DNA of 36,151 bases from Deinococcus marmoris DSM 12784. Its GTDB lineage: Bacteria; Deinococcota; Deinococci; Deinococcales; Deinococcaceae. The stretch lies in contig NZ_JNIV01000046.1 of the NCBI RefSeq assembly GCF_000701405.1, positions 1 through 36,151 of the forward strand, in the 5' to 3' direction. The translations under genes were made by a program, and so were the position numbers. The notes beneath the pieces were generated by a model. The model was given only the letters and a program-made list of their open reading frames with translations. It was not told the origin of the DNA and did not search any database. This document shows, piece after piece, positions 9,001 through 18,649 of this stretch (positions are counted from its first letter, which is position 1; each line of letters opens with the position of its first letter).

Positions 9001-10095
9001 GTGAATCCCGTCAAGACGGCCTTCAAACTGGCGCTGCCCGCCGTCGAGCGCGCGGTCCTGGCAGCGGACCGGGCCATCAGCAACTACGTGCAGCCGCGCC
9101 GGGCACGCGGAAAACTGCTTTTGCAGCCCTACGTGGGCTGGGGAACCCCGCACGGTGCCGAGCTGATGGGCCGCGTGCTGCTGCCGCGCACCATGTCGCC
9201 GCCCGCCATCGGGGACCGGCGCTGGCGCAACTTTCTCAACAGCATGCGCCGCCTGTTCTCGCGCGAGGTGGGCGGCGTCAGGGTCAACGGCGTGCTGGAC
9301 GGCATCAGCGCCAGCGCAGTCAGCGACGACAACGGCTATTTCACCCTGACCTTCACGCCCCTCAGCCCGCTGCCCGGCGGCTGGCACGAGGCGGCCCTGA
9401 ATATTGAGGGCAAGGAGGGCCAGACCCGCGCCCGCGTGCAGGTCATTGGCGCGGCCCGCTTCGGCGTGATCAGCGACCTCGACGACACCGTGATCCAGTC
9501 GGACGTGACCAGCCTGCCGCGTATGCTGGTCACCGCCCTGACCGGCAACGCCCGCACCCGCTCGCCGTTTCCCGGTGTGGGGGCGCTGTACCGCGCACTG
9601 ATCCGCGAGGGCGAGGGCCGCAATCCAGTCTTCTACGTGTCCAGCAGCCCCTGGAACTTCTTTGATCTGCTGTGGCAGTTTCTGGACTACCGCCGCATTC
9701 CGCTGGGGCCGATCTTCCTGCGGAGCTGGGGCGCGGGCCTGCTGGCCGGACACGGCGGCCACAAACATGGCGTCATCGACCGCCTCTTCGAGCGCTTCCC
9801 GGACCTGAAATTCGTGCTGATCGGCGACAGCGGTGAGCAGGACGCCCTGATCTACTCCGAGGTGGTCCGCAAGTACGCAGGCCGCGTGCTGGCCGTGTAT
9901 ATCCGCGACATCACGGGCGCGTTTCAGGACGAGGCCGTGCTGAAACTGCGCACCGAACTGGCCCGCGCGGGTGTCGATCTGGTGCTGGCCGCCGACAGCC
10001 TGAACGCCGCCGGACACGCGATGGCGATGGGCCTGATCACCCCCGGCGAATACAGGGGCGTGCTGATCAGCGTGACTGGCCCGGGCGAGCGCTGA
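9001..10095 (+). CDS. App1 family (DUF2183) phosphatidate phosphatase-like protein
   Basis: A 364-residue protein with a beta-rich N-terminal half and a HAD-type C-terminal half. The nucleophile motif [15 protein letters not shown] (155-169) is followed by [14 protein letters not shown] (motif II), a conserved lysine region ([12 protein letters not shown]) and LIGDSGEQD (motif IV), exactly the pattern of the App1 family. The yeast member dephosphorylates phosphatidic acid at actin patches; bacterial members are uncharacterised but probably act on a phospholipid or other phosphomonoester. It appears cytosolic, with an N-terminal amphipathic stretch. The GTG start is fixed by the leaderless -10 box. 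Confidence 0.85.
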   Translation: MNPVKTAFKLALPAVERAVLAADRAISNYVQPRRARGKLLLQPYVGWGTPHGAELMGRVLLPRTMSPPAIGDRRWRNFLNSMRRLFSREVGGVRVNGVLDGISASAVSDDNGYFTLTFTPLSPLPGGWHEAALNIEGKEGQTRARVQVIGAARFGVISDLDDTVIQSDVTSLPRMLVTALTGNARTRSPFPGVGALYRALIREGEGRNPVFYVSSSPWNFFDLLWQFLDYRRIPLGPIFLRSWGAGLLAGHGGHKHGVIDRLFERFPDLKFVLIGDSGEQDALIYSEVVRKYAGRVLAVYIRDITGAFQDEAVLKLRTELARAGVDLVLAADSLNAAGHAMAMGLITPGEYRGVLISVTGPGER

Positions 10096-10123
10096 GAGAC
10101 CATTCGGGGCAGCACCCAGCCTT

Positions 10124-10129
10124 TACCCT
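10124..10129 (+). promoter_or_regulatory. Leaderless-type -10 box (acyl-CoA dehydrogenase)
   Basis: TACCCT, seven bases, then the GTG at 10137. The third to fifth positions are less A/T-rich than in the other boxes of this window. Confidence 0.5.
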
Positions 10130-10136
10130 GTACGGC

Positions 10137-11288
10137 GTGACCTCCTTCCCGCCGCCCTCTGAACTGACCCCTGCACAGGCCGAGGTGGTGGACCGCGCCG
10201 CCAACGCCATCCGCCAGCACGCCGCCGACTGCGAGGCGGCGCAGGACGTGACGCCGGAGGCCGCCAGGGCGCTGTCGGAGAGCGGTTACACCCGTCTGGC
10301 CGTCCCAGAGAGCCGGGGAGGTCTGGGGGCCAACCTGTCGCAGTTCGCGCGGGCGCAACTGACGCTGGGCGCGGCGGATGCCAGCCTGGCGCTGATTCTG
10401 GCTATGCACGGGCATGTGACCGGGGCGGCGTTTCAGGGGCGCACCCTGCCGGAGCCGCTGCTGAAAGTGGTGGCCGAGGCTGGCGTGCGCGGCGAACTCC
10501 TGAACGCCCTGGCCAGCGAACCCGACCTGGGCAGCCCATCACGCGGCGGTTTGCCCCGGACCCGCGCCGCACCGCAGGGCGAGAGCTTCGAGGGCGGCGG
10601 CTGGAGCATTACCGGGCGCAAAACGTGGTCCACGGGGGTGCGGGCGCTGCGCTGGGCACTGGTGACCGCCGCCACACCCGACGGGCAGGTGGGCCGCTAC
10701 TGGATGGACATGGCGGGTCCCGGTGTTCAGATCGAGGAAACGTGGCAGGGGGCGCTGGCCCTGCGCGGCAGCGGCAGCCACGACGTGGTCTTCACGAACG
10801 CGCCCGCCACGCTGCATGCGCCCCCCGCTCCCGGCCAGCCCGCCAGCAGCGCGTGGTTCTGGACGGCGATTGCGGCCACCTACCTGGGGGTGGGGTTCGC
10901 TGCACTGGACGCCATCAGCACTTACGCCCGCGTGCGCGTTCCCACCGCCCTGGGCGCACCGATTGCCACCCTGCCGCGCATTCAGGAGAACGTGGGCCGC
11001 ACCGCCGCTGCCCTGCACGCCGCGCGGGCACTACTGCTGGAATCCGCCGCCCGCTGGGACGCGGACCCCAGCGCTGCCTCGATTCCTGGCATCGGCGCGG
11101 CGAAAGCCCACGCAACAGGTGCGGCAGTGTTCGCCACCGATCTGGCCTCGCGCACGGCGGGCGGCGCAGCCCTGAGCGCGGCCCTGCCCCTGGAAAAGCT
11201 GCTGCGCGACGCCCGTGCGGGCCTGACGCATCCGCCGACGGACGACACGGCTTACACGGCGCTGGGACGGCAGATGCTGGAGGATTGA
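10137..11288 (+). CDS. Acyl-CoA dehydrogenase family protein
   Basis: A 383-residue flavoprotein of the acyl-CoA dehydrogenase superfamily. The N-terminal helical domain contains GYTRLAVPESRGGLGANLSQFARAQ, the usual opening; the middle strand domain has WSITGRKTWSTGVRALRWALV, matching the WxxxGxKxwxT motif; a helical C-terminal domain follows. The family oxidises acyl-CoA thioesters or related substrates with FAD; several members (DszC/NcnH type) instead act as monooxygenases, so the exact reaction is open. I could not identify the catalytic glutamate with confidence. It stands alone before the rpmI-rplT operon. Confidence 0.88.
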   Translation: MTSFPPPSELTPAQAEVVDRAANAIRQHAADCEAAQDVTPEAARALSESGYTRLAVPESRGGLGANLSQFARAQLTLGAADASLALILAMHGHVTGAAFQGRTLPEPLLKVVAEAGVRGELLNALASEPDLGSPSRGGLPRTRAAPQGESFEGGGWSITGRKTWSTGVRALRWALVTAATPDGQVGRYWMDMAGPGVQIEETWQGALALRGSGSHDVVFTNAPATLHAPPAPGQPASSAWFWTAIAATYLGVGFAALDAISTYARVRVPTALGAPIATLPRIQENVGRTAAALHAARALLLESAARWDADPSAASIPGIGAAKAHATGAAVFATDLASRTAGGAALSAALPLEKLLRDARAGLTHPPTDDTAYTALGRQMLED

Positions 11289-11327
11289 AGCCAGTAAGCA
11301 GGAGGCATCTGCAACCTTCTCTCCCTC

Positions 11328-11357
11328 TTGCCCTGGCCTGCCCGACTCGCGTATAGT
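11328..11357 (+). promoter_or_regulatory. rpmI-rplT promoter
   Basis: TTGCCC (11328-11333) and TATAGT (11352-11357) are 18 bases apart and read toward rpmI. This is one of the few boxes here with both hexamers recognisable, fitting a strongly expressed ribosomal protein operon. Confidence 0.7.
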
Positions 11358-11363
11358 CTTCTC

Positions 11364-11500
11364 TTGGTCAAGTGGGGCAGGGCAGACCAACGGCACAGGC
11401 GCAGCGGTGTTCATTCACGCAGCAAAAGCCTGAGCGGCCCGAACCCCAGACGCAAGCGCGGTTAATACCGATGTGAGCGGACTAAACAGGAGGGCCAACC
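11364..11500 (+). promoter_or_regulatory. Structured 5' leader of rpmI-rplT, possible L20 autoregulatory site
   Basis: A roughly 135-base untranslated leader. It opens with a stem, TTGGTC (11364-11369) pairing with GACCAA (11385-11390), and contains further GC-rich complementary segments before the AGGAGG near the rpmI ATG. L20 commonly represses its own operon through leader RNA, normally upstream of infC; infC is absent here. The regulatory role is inferred from position and structure only. Confidence 0.45.
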
Positions 11501-12075
<575 letters not shown>

Positions 12076-12094
12076 AGCACGCGCATTAAAAAAG

Positions 12095-12122
12095 ACCGCC
12101 TCCTGATTGGGGGCGGTTTTTT
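12095..12122. terminator. Bidirectional intrinsic terminator (rplT / gntR)
   Basis: ACCGCC (12095-12100) pairs with GGCGGT (12112-12117), followed by a T run to 12122. On the other strand the same stem is followed by TCTTTTTT, so it can end both rplT and the convergent gntR transcript. Confidence 0.9.
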
Positions 12123-12189
12123 GTGGTCCCTGTCAATCAGGAAAAAGCGGCGGGAGATCAACCTATCCCGCCGCCGTTCACCGTTGCGC

Positions 12190-12882
12190 TCACGGCTCGA
12201 AGGTGTCCTGAAAGGCGTAGCGGTCCCCACGCACCCAGTAGTTGACATAGCTGGCGCGTTTGGTGCCGCTGTACGTGGTACGCCGCAGCAGAAAGGCGGC
12301 AGTGCCCAGCGGCACGCGCAGCAGGTCCGCCTCTTCCTGGCGCAGATTGACGGCCTCCAGATTCTGCTCCACGCGGGCCATTGGAACGCCCATGCTGACC
12401 ATCGTTTCGTGGATGCTCTCGGCATTCAGGTTCTGGTCCAGCAGACCGGGAGCCAGCGCGGCGTTCACGTAGCGTTTCTCGATGACCAGCGCCTCGTCCC
12501 CGGCGTTCCGCAGGCGGTGGACAAAAATCACCGGATCGCCCGCCTGGATTTGCAGCACGATGGCAATCTCGGGCGTGGCCTCGATCTGCATGGCGCGCAG
12601 GACGGTGGTACGGTGATCGGGGTGCCGCGCCCATTCTTTGAAGGGCCGCACGCGAAAGGTGCCCTGGCGGAAGCGCTTGCCGGTGGGAAAGGTGCCCGCG
12701 CCCTGCACGCGGTACACGTAGCCCTCGCGCTCCAGTTCATCGATGGCGCGGCGGGCGGTCATGCGCGAGACCTCGAATTCGCGGGCCAGTTGCGGCTCGC
12801 TGGGCAGCGGCAGGCCCTCGACATAGTGGCCACCCAGCAGCCGGTCTTTCAAGGTCGATTTGATCAGCGGGTATTTCGCCAT
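12190..12882 (-). CDS. GntR family transcriptional regulator with UTRA domain (HutC subfamily)
   Basis: A 230-residue regulator. An N-terminal winged helix (about 1-70) includes LPSEPQLAREFEVSRMTARRAIDELEREGYVYRVQGAGTF-type features, here with PSEPQLAREFEVSRMTARRA as the DNA-reading segment. The UTRA effector domain follows, with PVIFVHRLRNAGDEALVIEK and the closing YAFQDTFEP. HutC-type members respond to sugars, amino sugars or amino-acid breakdown products. The ATG at 12882 is preceded by GGAGGG. A promoter and a palindromic operator candidate are upstream, suggesting autoregulation. No obvious catabolic operon adjoins it, so its targets are probably elsewhere. Confidence 0.92.
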   Translation of the reverse strand: MAKYPLIKSTLKDRLLGGHYVEGLPLPSEPQLAREFEVSRMTARRAIDELEREGYVYRVQGAGTFPTGKRFRQGTFRVRPFKEWARHPDHRTTVLRAMQIEATPEIAIVLQIQAGDPVIFVHRLRNAGDEALVIEKRYVNAALAPGLLDQNLNAESIHETMVSMGVPMARVEQNLEAVNLRQEEADLLRVPLGTAAFLLRRTTYSGTKRASYVNYWVRGDRYAFQDTFEP

Positions 12883-12940
12883 GCATCCCTCCGGGGCACT
12901 CCGCGCGTGCATTTTTATACACAGGCATGAGCTTGAGCCT

Positions 12941-12969
12941 ATCTTAAAGTTAGTGTCCGAGGTACACAA
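12941..12969 (-). promoter_or_regulatory. gntR promoter
   Basis: On the minus strand, TTGTGT (12964-12969) and TAAGAT (12941-12946) are exactly 17 bases apart. They point toward gntR, leaving an untranslated leader of about 55 bases that ends in GGAGGG. Confidence 0.6.
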
Positions 12970-12972
12970 GCT

Positions 12973-12982
12973 TGTCTGGACA
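12973..12982. promoter_or_regulatory. Candidate GntR/HutC operator
   Basis: TGTC-TG-GACA is a palindrome just upstream of the gntR -35 box. Operators of the HutC/DasR branch usually centre on GTCTAGAC; this site differs by one base at the centre (GTCTGGAC). Confidence 0.45.
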
Positions 12983-13200
12983 GTGTCTCATGAAAAGATT
13001 ACACCCGGAAGACCTTCCATTCTCCAGTTCGGGTGGTGAATGGCTGTACTGGGAGAGGGGCAATAAAACGGCAGTTGAGCCAGAAACCGCGTTCCAGACG
13101 GGCAGACAGACCTGTGACACGGAACCCCAGCATGGCCCCATTGACCGGGTCAAGAAATTTCGCAACGCTCTGGGGGACACCCGCCCACAGCGGTCTGCCG

Positions 13201-14214
<1,014 letters not shown>

Positions 14215-14221
14215 TGCCCCC

Positions 14222-14227
14222 AACATA
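14222..14227 (-). promoter_or_regulatory. Leaderless-type -10 box (moaA)
   Basis: TATGTT on the minus strand, seven bases, then the ATG at 14214. It decides the start against the longer open frame. Confidence 0.6.
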
Positions 14228-14332
14228 CGCCGCCTGCGCGTGGGCAAAGGCGGATCAAGGCCCAAACGCTGGCCCACCATCCAACCCGATCTCCAGCCGA
14301 ATCAAGCCACCTTCCCTGCCACCCACCCCGGC

Positions 14333-14338
14333 TAGAAT
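14333..14338 (+). promoter_or_regulatory. -10 box of ybaB
   Basis: TAGAAT lies ten bases before the ATG at 14349, so the transcript would have a leader of at most a few bases. Confidence 0.6.
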
Positions 14339-14348
14339 GGACAGCACT

Positions 14349-14639
14349 ATGGACATGAAGAAACTGATGAAGCAGATGCAACAGGCCCAGGGAGCCGCCG
14401 CCAGGATTCAGGAAGAGCTGGCCGCCAAGTCGGTGGAAGGCAGCGCCAGCGGCCTGGTGACGGTCACCATGAACGGCCACGGCAAGGTCACAGCCCTGAA
14501 GATCAAGCCCGAAGCGGTGGACCCCAGCGACGTGGAAGCCCTGGAAGACCTGATCCTGGTGGCCGTGCAGGACGCCAGCGCCAAGGCCGACGCGTTGCAG
14601 CAGGACGCCACGCGCGGGCTGGGAATTCCCGGATTTTGA
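14349..14639 (+). CDS. YbaB/EbfC family nucleoid-associated protein
   Basis: A 96-residue protein: an N-terminal coiled-coil-like helix beginning MDMKKLMKQMQQAQ, a central beta segment (GLVTVTMNGHGKVTALKI) and a C-terminal helix rich in Ala and Asp. This is the complete YbaB/EbfC fold, a dimer that binds DNA and helps organise the nucleoid. As in many bacteria it sits directly upstream of recR (55 nt). The Deinococcus relative is reported to protect and bridge DNA in the nucleoid. Confidence 0.93.
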   Translation: MDMKKLMKQMQQAQGAAARIQEELAAKSVEGSASGLVTVTMNGHGKVTALKIKPEAVDPSDVEALEDLILVAVQDASAKADALQQDATRGLGIPGF

Positions 14640-14694
14640 GGACGCGGTACTTGCATCAGTGGGCTGCTGATAAGGCCGTAAGCGGTTCTCGCCC

Positions 14695-15312
<618 letters not shown>

Positions 15313-15333
15313 GAACCAACTGGCTTCCCACCT

Positions 15334-16257
15334 TCAGCTCAGACCAAACGCCTCGCGCACGTTCAGGGCAAACACCTGAAAGCTGAGGCTGGGGCTGGCA
15401 TACGCCTCCAGCGCGCTTTGCAGGGCGTCCAGTGCGGTGTCGGCACGGGCACGCTCGTGGGCGGGGCGCTGCCGCCAGGTGAAGCGCAACGCTTCGGGGT
15501 GCCACGCTGGATCGAAGCGTTTCTCCAAGCGCTCGGCGGCCTCCAGCGCGCTCAGCAGGCCCACGCCCAGCGAATTGTCCAGTTCGCGGGCGTCTTCCAG
15601 TGCGCCGCGCACGCCTTCCAGATCAGCCAGCACGCCCGCGCGTCCGGCGGCGAAGGCCACCAGTTCGGCGTCGGCCTCGTGCCCGGAGCGGATCAGCGCC
15701 GACTCGATGGTGTGATCGGGCAGCGGGGCCACGCCCAGGCGAGAGCTGCGGCTGACGATGGTGGGCAGCACCGAACGGCGGTCCTCGGCCAGAAACAGGA
15801 ACAGGGCGCGGTGCGGGGGTTCCTCCACCAGCTTGAGCAGGGCGTTGGCGGCTTCCGGTCCCAGGTGTTCCGCACCGTTGACGATCACCACCCGGCGGGC
15901 AAAGCTGGGGCGCACCTCCAGAAATTCATAGATGTGCGTCTCGTACTCGCGGGTCTTATCGCGTTCCCGCAGCACCGCGCCGATGGGGATCAGCTTGCGC
16001 CGCGCCGCCTTGCCGGTGGCGGTGGTGGCACGCGGCTCCACCAGCAGCACGTCCGGGTGCGCCCCCGCCGCCAGCGCCAGACACGAGCGGCACACGCCGC
16101 ACGCCTCACCATCCATGCCGCGCGCCCCCTGGCAGTTCTGCGCCGCCGCGATGGCCCAGGCCACGGCCAGTTTGCCCACCCGCGCCGGGCCAGTCAGCAG
16201 CAACGCGTTGCCGGTAAAGGCGTCGGCCTGTTCGATCAGGGGAGCGTGCAGGGTCAT
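15334..16257 (-). CDS. holB: DNA polymerase III subunit delta'
   Basis: A 307-residue AAA+ clamp-loader subunit. [18 protein letters not shown] (23-40) occupies the P-loop position but has Leu after Lys, as in delta' subunits that do not hydrolyse ATP. Four cysteines (C42, C53, C56, C59) make the zinc module. [26 protein letters not shown] is the conserved Walker-B and following region. The ATG at 16257 opens with TLHAPLIEQ, the usual start; there is no clear Shine-Dalgarno. It lies 40 nt downstream of the metallophosphoesterase gene and may share its transcript. Confidence 0.9.
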   Translation of the reverse strand: MTLHAPLIEQADAFTGNALLLTGPARVGKLAVAWAIAAAQNCQGARGMDGEACGVCRSCLALAAGAHPDVLLVEPRATTATGKAARRKLIPIGAVLRERDKTREYETHIYEFLEVRPSFARRVVIVNGAEHLGPEAANALLKLVEEPPHRALFLFLAEDRRSVLPTIVSRSSRLGVAPLPDHTIESALIRSGHEADAELVAFAAGRAGVLADLEGVRGALEDARELDNSLGVGLLSALEAAERLEKRFDPAWHPEALRFTWRQRPAHERARADTALDALQSALEAYASPSLSFQVFALNVREAFGLS

Positions 16258-16297
16258 GCCGGAGGGAGACACAGACGAAACTCAAACCCCACAGCCC

Positions 16298-17050
16298 TCA
16301 TTTGCCCACCGCCAGCCGCGCCGCCAGCACCTGCGGCAGCCCGGCCTCCAGCGACGCTTCCTGGGCGCGGGGGATGTCGTAGGCCACGCGGAAGACCTCG
16401 AAGTGGGAGCGGGCTGTGTCGTAAATGGCGTAACTGGCCCTGGGATTGCCGTCGCGCGGCTGGCCCACGCTGCCGGGGTTGAGGATCACGCGGGTGGTGG
16501 GCGGAACCATGTAACTGCCGCCGTCGTGGAACAACTGGCCCTTGATCCACTCGCCCGTGGGGGCGTTCAGGGTGGCATACACGGCGGGAACGTGGGTGTG
16601 GCCCACAAAGCCCAGGCGGCCCTGCCACTGCCCGAAGACCTCGCGGGCCGCCGCCACCGAATCGGTGTAGTCGTCCAGACTGACCGGGGTGCCATGGCGG
16701 TAACGCGCGCCCACATCCGGGTCGTCGATGCCGTCGCGCCAGGTGCGGACCCAGCCGATATCGCGCTCGGACAGGCGCTCGATCTGCCAGCGCAGGGCCA
16801 GCGAGACCACGCTGTCGCGAGTGGCCCGCTTGCCGTCCACGTATTCCAGCAGCATCTGATCGTGGTTGCCCATGATGCACACGGCGTCCAGATCGCGCAG
16901 CACGTCCAGCACCTCACGCGGATTGGGACCGTAGCCCAGCGCGTCACCCAGGTGGATCACCTGATCGTAACGGCGGGGGGACGCGTCCTTCAGCACCGCC
17001 CCGAGTGCGGTGTTGTTGGCGTGAATGTCAGAGATCAACAGCAGCCGCAC
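16298..17050 (-). CDS. Metallophosphoesterase (calcineurin-like, YfcE/YmdB-type fold)
   Basis: This 250-residue phosphoesterase has all the two-metal motifs: SDIHANN (7-13), [10 protein letters not shown] (35-44), GNHD (about 62-65), GHTHVPA and the closing [11 protein letters not shown]. Relatives hydrolyse phosphodiesters or phosphomonoesters, and some act on cyclic nucleotides, dinucleotides or protein phosphates; the substrate is not deducible. The GTG at 17050, giving [10 protein letters not shown], is chosen over an ATG nine bases upstream because that ATG overlaps the -10 box TATCAT, and the GTG is seven bases after it. It precedes holB. Confidence 0.9.
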   Translation of the reverse strand: MRLLLISDIHANNTALGAVLKDASPRRYDQVIHLGDALGYGPNPREVLDVLRDLDAVCIMGNHDQMLLEYVDGKRATRDSVVSLALRWQIERLSERDIGWVRTWRDGIDDPDVGARYRHGTPVSLDDYTDSVAAAREVFGQWQGRLGFVGHTHVPAVYATLNAPTGEWIKGQLFHDGGSYMVPPTTRVILNPGSVGQPRDGNPRASYAIYDTARSHFEVFRVAYDIPRAQEASLEAGLPQVLAARLAVGK

Positions 17051-17057
17051 GCCCCAC

Positions 17058-17063
17058 ATGATA
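17058..17063 (-). promoter_or_regulatory. Leaderless-type -10 box (metallophosphoesterase)
   Basis: TATCAT on the minus strand, seven bases, then the GTG at 17050. Confidence 0.6.
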
Positions 17064-17086
17064 GCGCCCTGACGTGCGACACGCCC

Positions 17087-17132
17087 GCTTTCAGGAAAAT
17101 GGCTGAACTCGCTTCAGGAAACGCTTTCAGGA
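17087..17132. repeat. Three short direct repeats in the phosphoesterase upstream region
   Basis: GCTTTCAGGA occurs at 17087-17096 and 17123-17132, with a one-base-shorter copy GCTTCAGGA at 17111-17119. Spacing is near multiples of 12 bases, about one helical turn. Confidence 0.6.
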
Positions 17133-17203
17133 GGCGGGGTGAGAGAGGCGCGAACTTGGTGCCGCCTCACCACAATGCCTATCCGCAGAAGAACACGCGC
17201 TGC

Positions 17204-18259
17204 TCAGTCCTCCTCGCGGTTATCCGGGTCAGCGAAACCGTCCACATCGTCGTCGTCATCCCCGTTACCGTCCCAGCCGGGCAGGTCCTCTTCCACGCGG
17301 GTGCGGCGCAGGTCGTCGCGCGGGGCACTCAGGCGCAGGTCGCCCGTGGCCTCGCTGCCGCCCTCGCCGCTCAGACCCGCCTGGGCGCGGGCCAGCACGA
17401 CAGGATCTGCCGGTTCGGCCCCGTAACGCTCGGCCAGGTAAGCGGCCACCCACGCGCCGAAGTACCACAGCGCCAGCGCGGCGGGGTAGCCCTGCGCGCC
17501 GTTCGGGGCCGGAACGTGGATGATCTCGTCGATGCGCGAGTCCAGAATCTCGCGGGCCAGCAGCAGCGCCGGATCGGTGTCGCCGAGGATCAGGGCCACC
17601 TTGGCGTCGCCCTGCTCGTGGCGGGCGTCGAAGGCCCCACTGGTCAGGGGCAGCACGTCTCCCAGCAGCGGCACGGCCAGCGTCTTGCCGGTGCGTGCCA
17701 GCAGTTGCTGCCATGCGTGCGGCAGGGCGTCGGCGTCAGCGGCGGCCAGCAGCAGCGGCGTGCGGCCCCACAGGCTCCAGGCCAGATCGCGGGCGGGGTT
17801 GTTTTCCAGAATCTCCGGGGAGCAGCGGGCGGCCAGATCGGCCAGCGCGGCGTCGGCGGCCTGGGCTTCCCCGGCGTGACCGCTGGCGTAGGCCACCGCC
17901 TGCGCGAAATGGTAGGTGGACAGCGGTCCGCCCGGCACCAGCACATCGATCTCGTCGGGGCGGCCCCCGGTGCTGATGCGGCGGGCAGTGGCCCCAGCCA
18001 CTTCAGCCAGATCGGCGTAATCCGTGGCGGCGACACCCGCGTCGGGGCTGCTCAGCACGAACTGGGTGCCGGTGCGGGTCAGGCTGGGCAGGGCCAGCGC
18101 CTGAAGCAGATGCGCGGCCAGCGTGCCCTCGCCCACGCCGACCAGGGCGTAGGGGGCCGCTTCGGGCGTCTGGGGGCCGTCGTAACTGCCGGGCAGACGG
18201 GGCAGCAGACCCAGCAAGCCGCTGGACGATGGGTTGGAACCGGAGGTAGGATCGCTCAT
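17204..18259 (-). CDS. SIS-domain protein related to phosphoglucose/phosphomannose isomerase
   Basis: A 351-residue protein with two sugar-isomerase-like halves. The first carries [13 protein letters not shown] and later [20 protein letters not shown]. The second, with [21 protein letters not shown] and [26 protein letters not shown], matches the C-terminal domain of bacterial bifunctional phosphoglucose/phosphomannose isomerases. Several catalytic-loop residues of that family (the GGSxxG opening and the Glu-Asn-x-K segment) are not obvious, so activity is uncertain. The tail is strongly acidic (a run of Asp with Gly and Asn). The ATG at 18259 is set by the -10 box seven bases upstream. Confidence 0.75.
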   Translation of the reverse strand: MSDPTSGSNPSSSGLLGLLPRLPGSYDGPQTPEAAPYALVGVGEGTLAAHLLQALALPSLTRTGTQFVLSSPDAGVAATDYADLAEVAGATARRISTGGRPDEIDVLVPGGPLSTYHFAQAVAYASGHAGEAQAADAALADLAARCSPEILENNPARDLAWSLWGRTPLLLAAADADALPHAWQQLLARTGKTLAVPLLGDVLPLTSGAFDARHEQGDAKVALILGDTDPALLLAREILDSRIDEIIHVPAPNGAQGYPAALALWYFGAWVAAYLAERYGAEPADPVVLARAQAGLSGEGGSEATGDLRLSAPRDDLRRTRVEEDLPGWDGNGDDDDDVDGFADPDNREED

Positions 18260-18266
18260 GCCTTCC

Positions 18267-18272
18267 AGCGTA
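18267..18272 (-). promoter_or_regulatory. Leaderless-type -10 box (SIS-domain gene)
   Basis: TACGCT on the minus strand, seven bases, then the ATG at 18259. Confidence 0.6.
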
Positions 18273-18372
18273 CAGGGCAGGGCCACCACCTGTACCTCCA
18301 GATGAATGAAGGCAGCCAGAAACAGGCCCCACGACGCACTTTGCGGCTTCACGCCCGTTTAACCTTGCATGC

Positions 18373-18378
18373 TAGACT
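18373..18378 (+). promoter_or_regulatory. Orphan leaderless-type -10 box facing the tRNA
   Basis: TAGACT, seven bases, then a GTG at 18386 that opens a 67-codon frame running through the tRNA terminator and antisense to the tRNA. The box is as good as those of real genes, but the frame looks non-coding beyond its first 30 codons. The transcript may be a small or antisense RNA. Confidence 0.4.
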
Positions 18379-18390
18379 CTTGCGCGTGTG

Positions 18391-18417
18391 TTTGCTGGAC
18401 CTGTCTTTGCTGGACCT
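18391..18417. repeat. Tandem 12-bp repeat, 15-bp period
   Basis: TTTGCTGGACCT is present at 18391-18402 and 18406-18417. A second near-repeat, GCTAAAC at 18452 and 18467, again has a 15-base period. The whole 100-base stretch before the tRNA terminator is built from such pairs. Confidence 0.8.
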
Positions 18418-18487
18418 CTGCGCCGAACAAATCCGCGCTGTACCTGCCTGGGCTAAACCCACCTGCGCTAAACAAACCCGTGCCACG

Positions 18488-18510
18488 AAAAAACCACCCC
18501 GCAGGGTGGC
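18488..18510 (-). terminator. Intrinsic terminator after tRNA-Arg
   Basis: Read leftward, GCCACCC pairs with GGGTGG around a short loop (18494-18499 with 18504-18509), followed by six Ts (18488-18493). It lies 14 bases past the tRNA 3' end. Confidence 0.9.
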
Positions 18511-18523
18511 AACTTTCTGGAAG

Positions 18524-18600
<77 letters not shown>

Positions 18601-18619
18601 GTGGCCAATAAGGCTCAGG

Positions 18620-18625
18620 TACGCT
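18620..18625 (+). promoter_or_regulatory. Candidate -10 box of the foldase gene
   Basis: TACGCT lies 24 bases before the GTG at 18650; a GGAG Shine-Dalgarno (18641-18644) lies between, so this is a leadered transcript, in contrast with many neighbours. Confidence 0.5.
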
Positions 18626-18649
18626 AGCACCAATATTTAAGGAGATCAA

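Larger units (their letters stand above)
12883..13200. other. Intergenic stretch between gntR and moaA
   Basis: About 320 bases. The part nearest gntR holds its promoter and a palindromic operator candidate. The remainder (about 12990-13200) has weak open frames on both strands without codon bias or recognisable similarity; a decayed gene or mobile-element remnant is possible. No terminator with a U run is evident for moaA. Confidence 0.5.
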
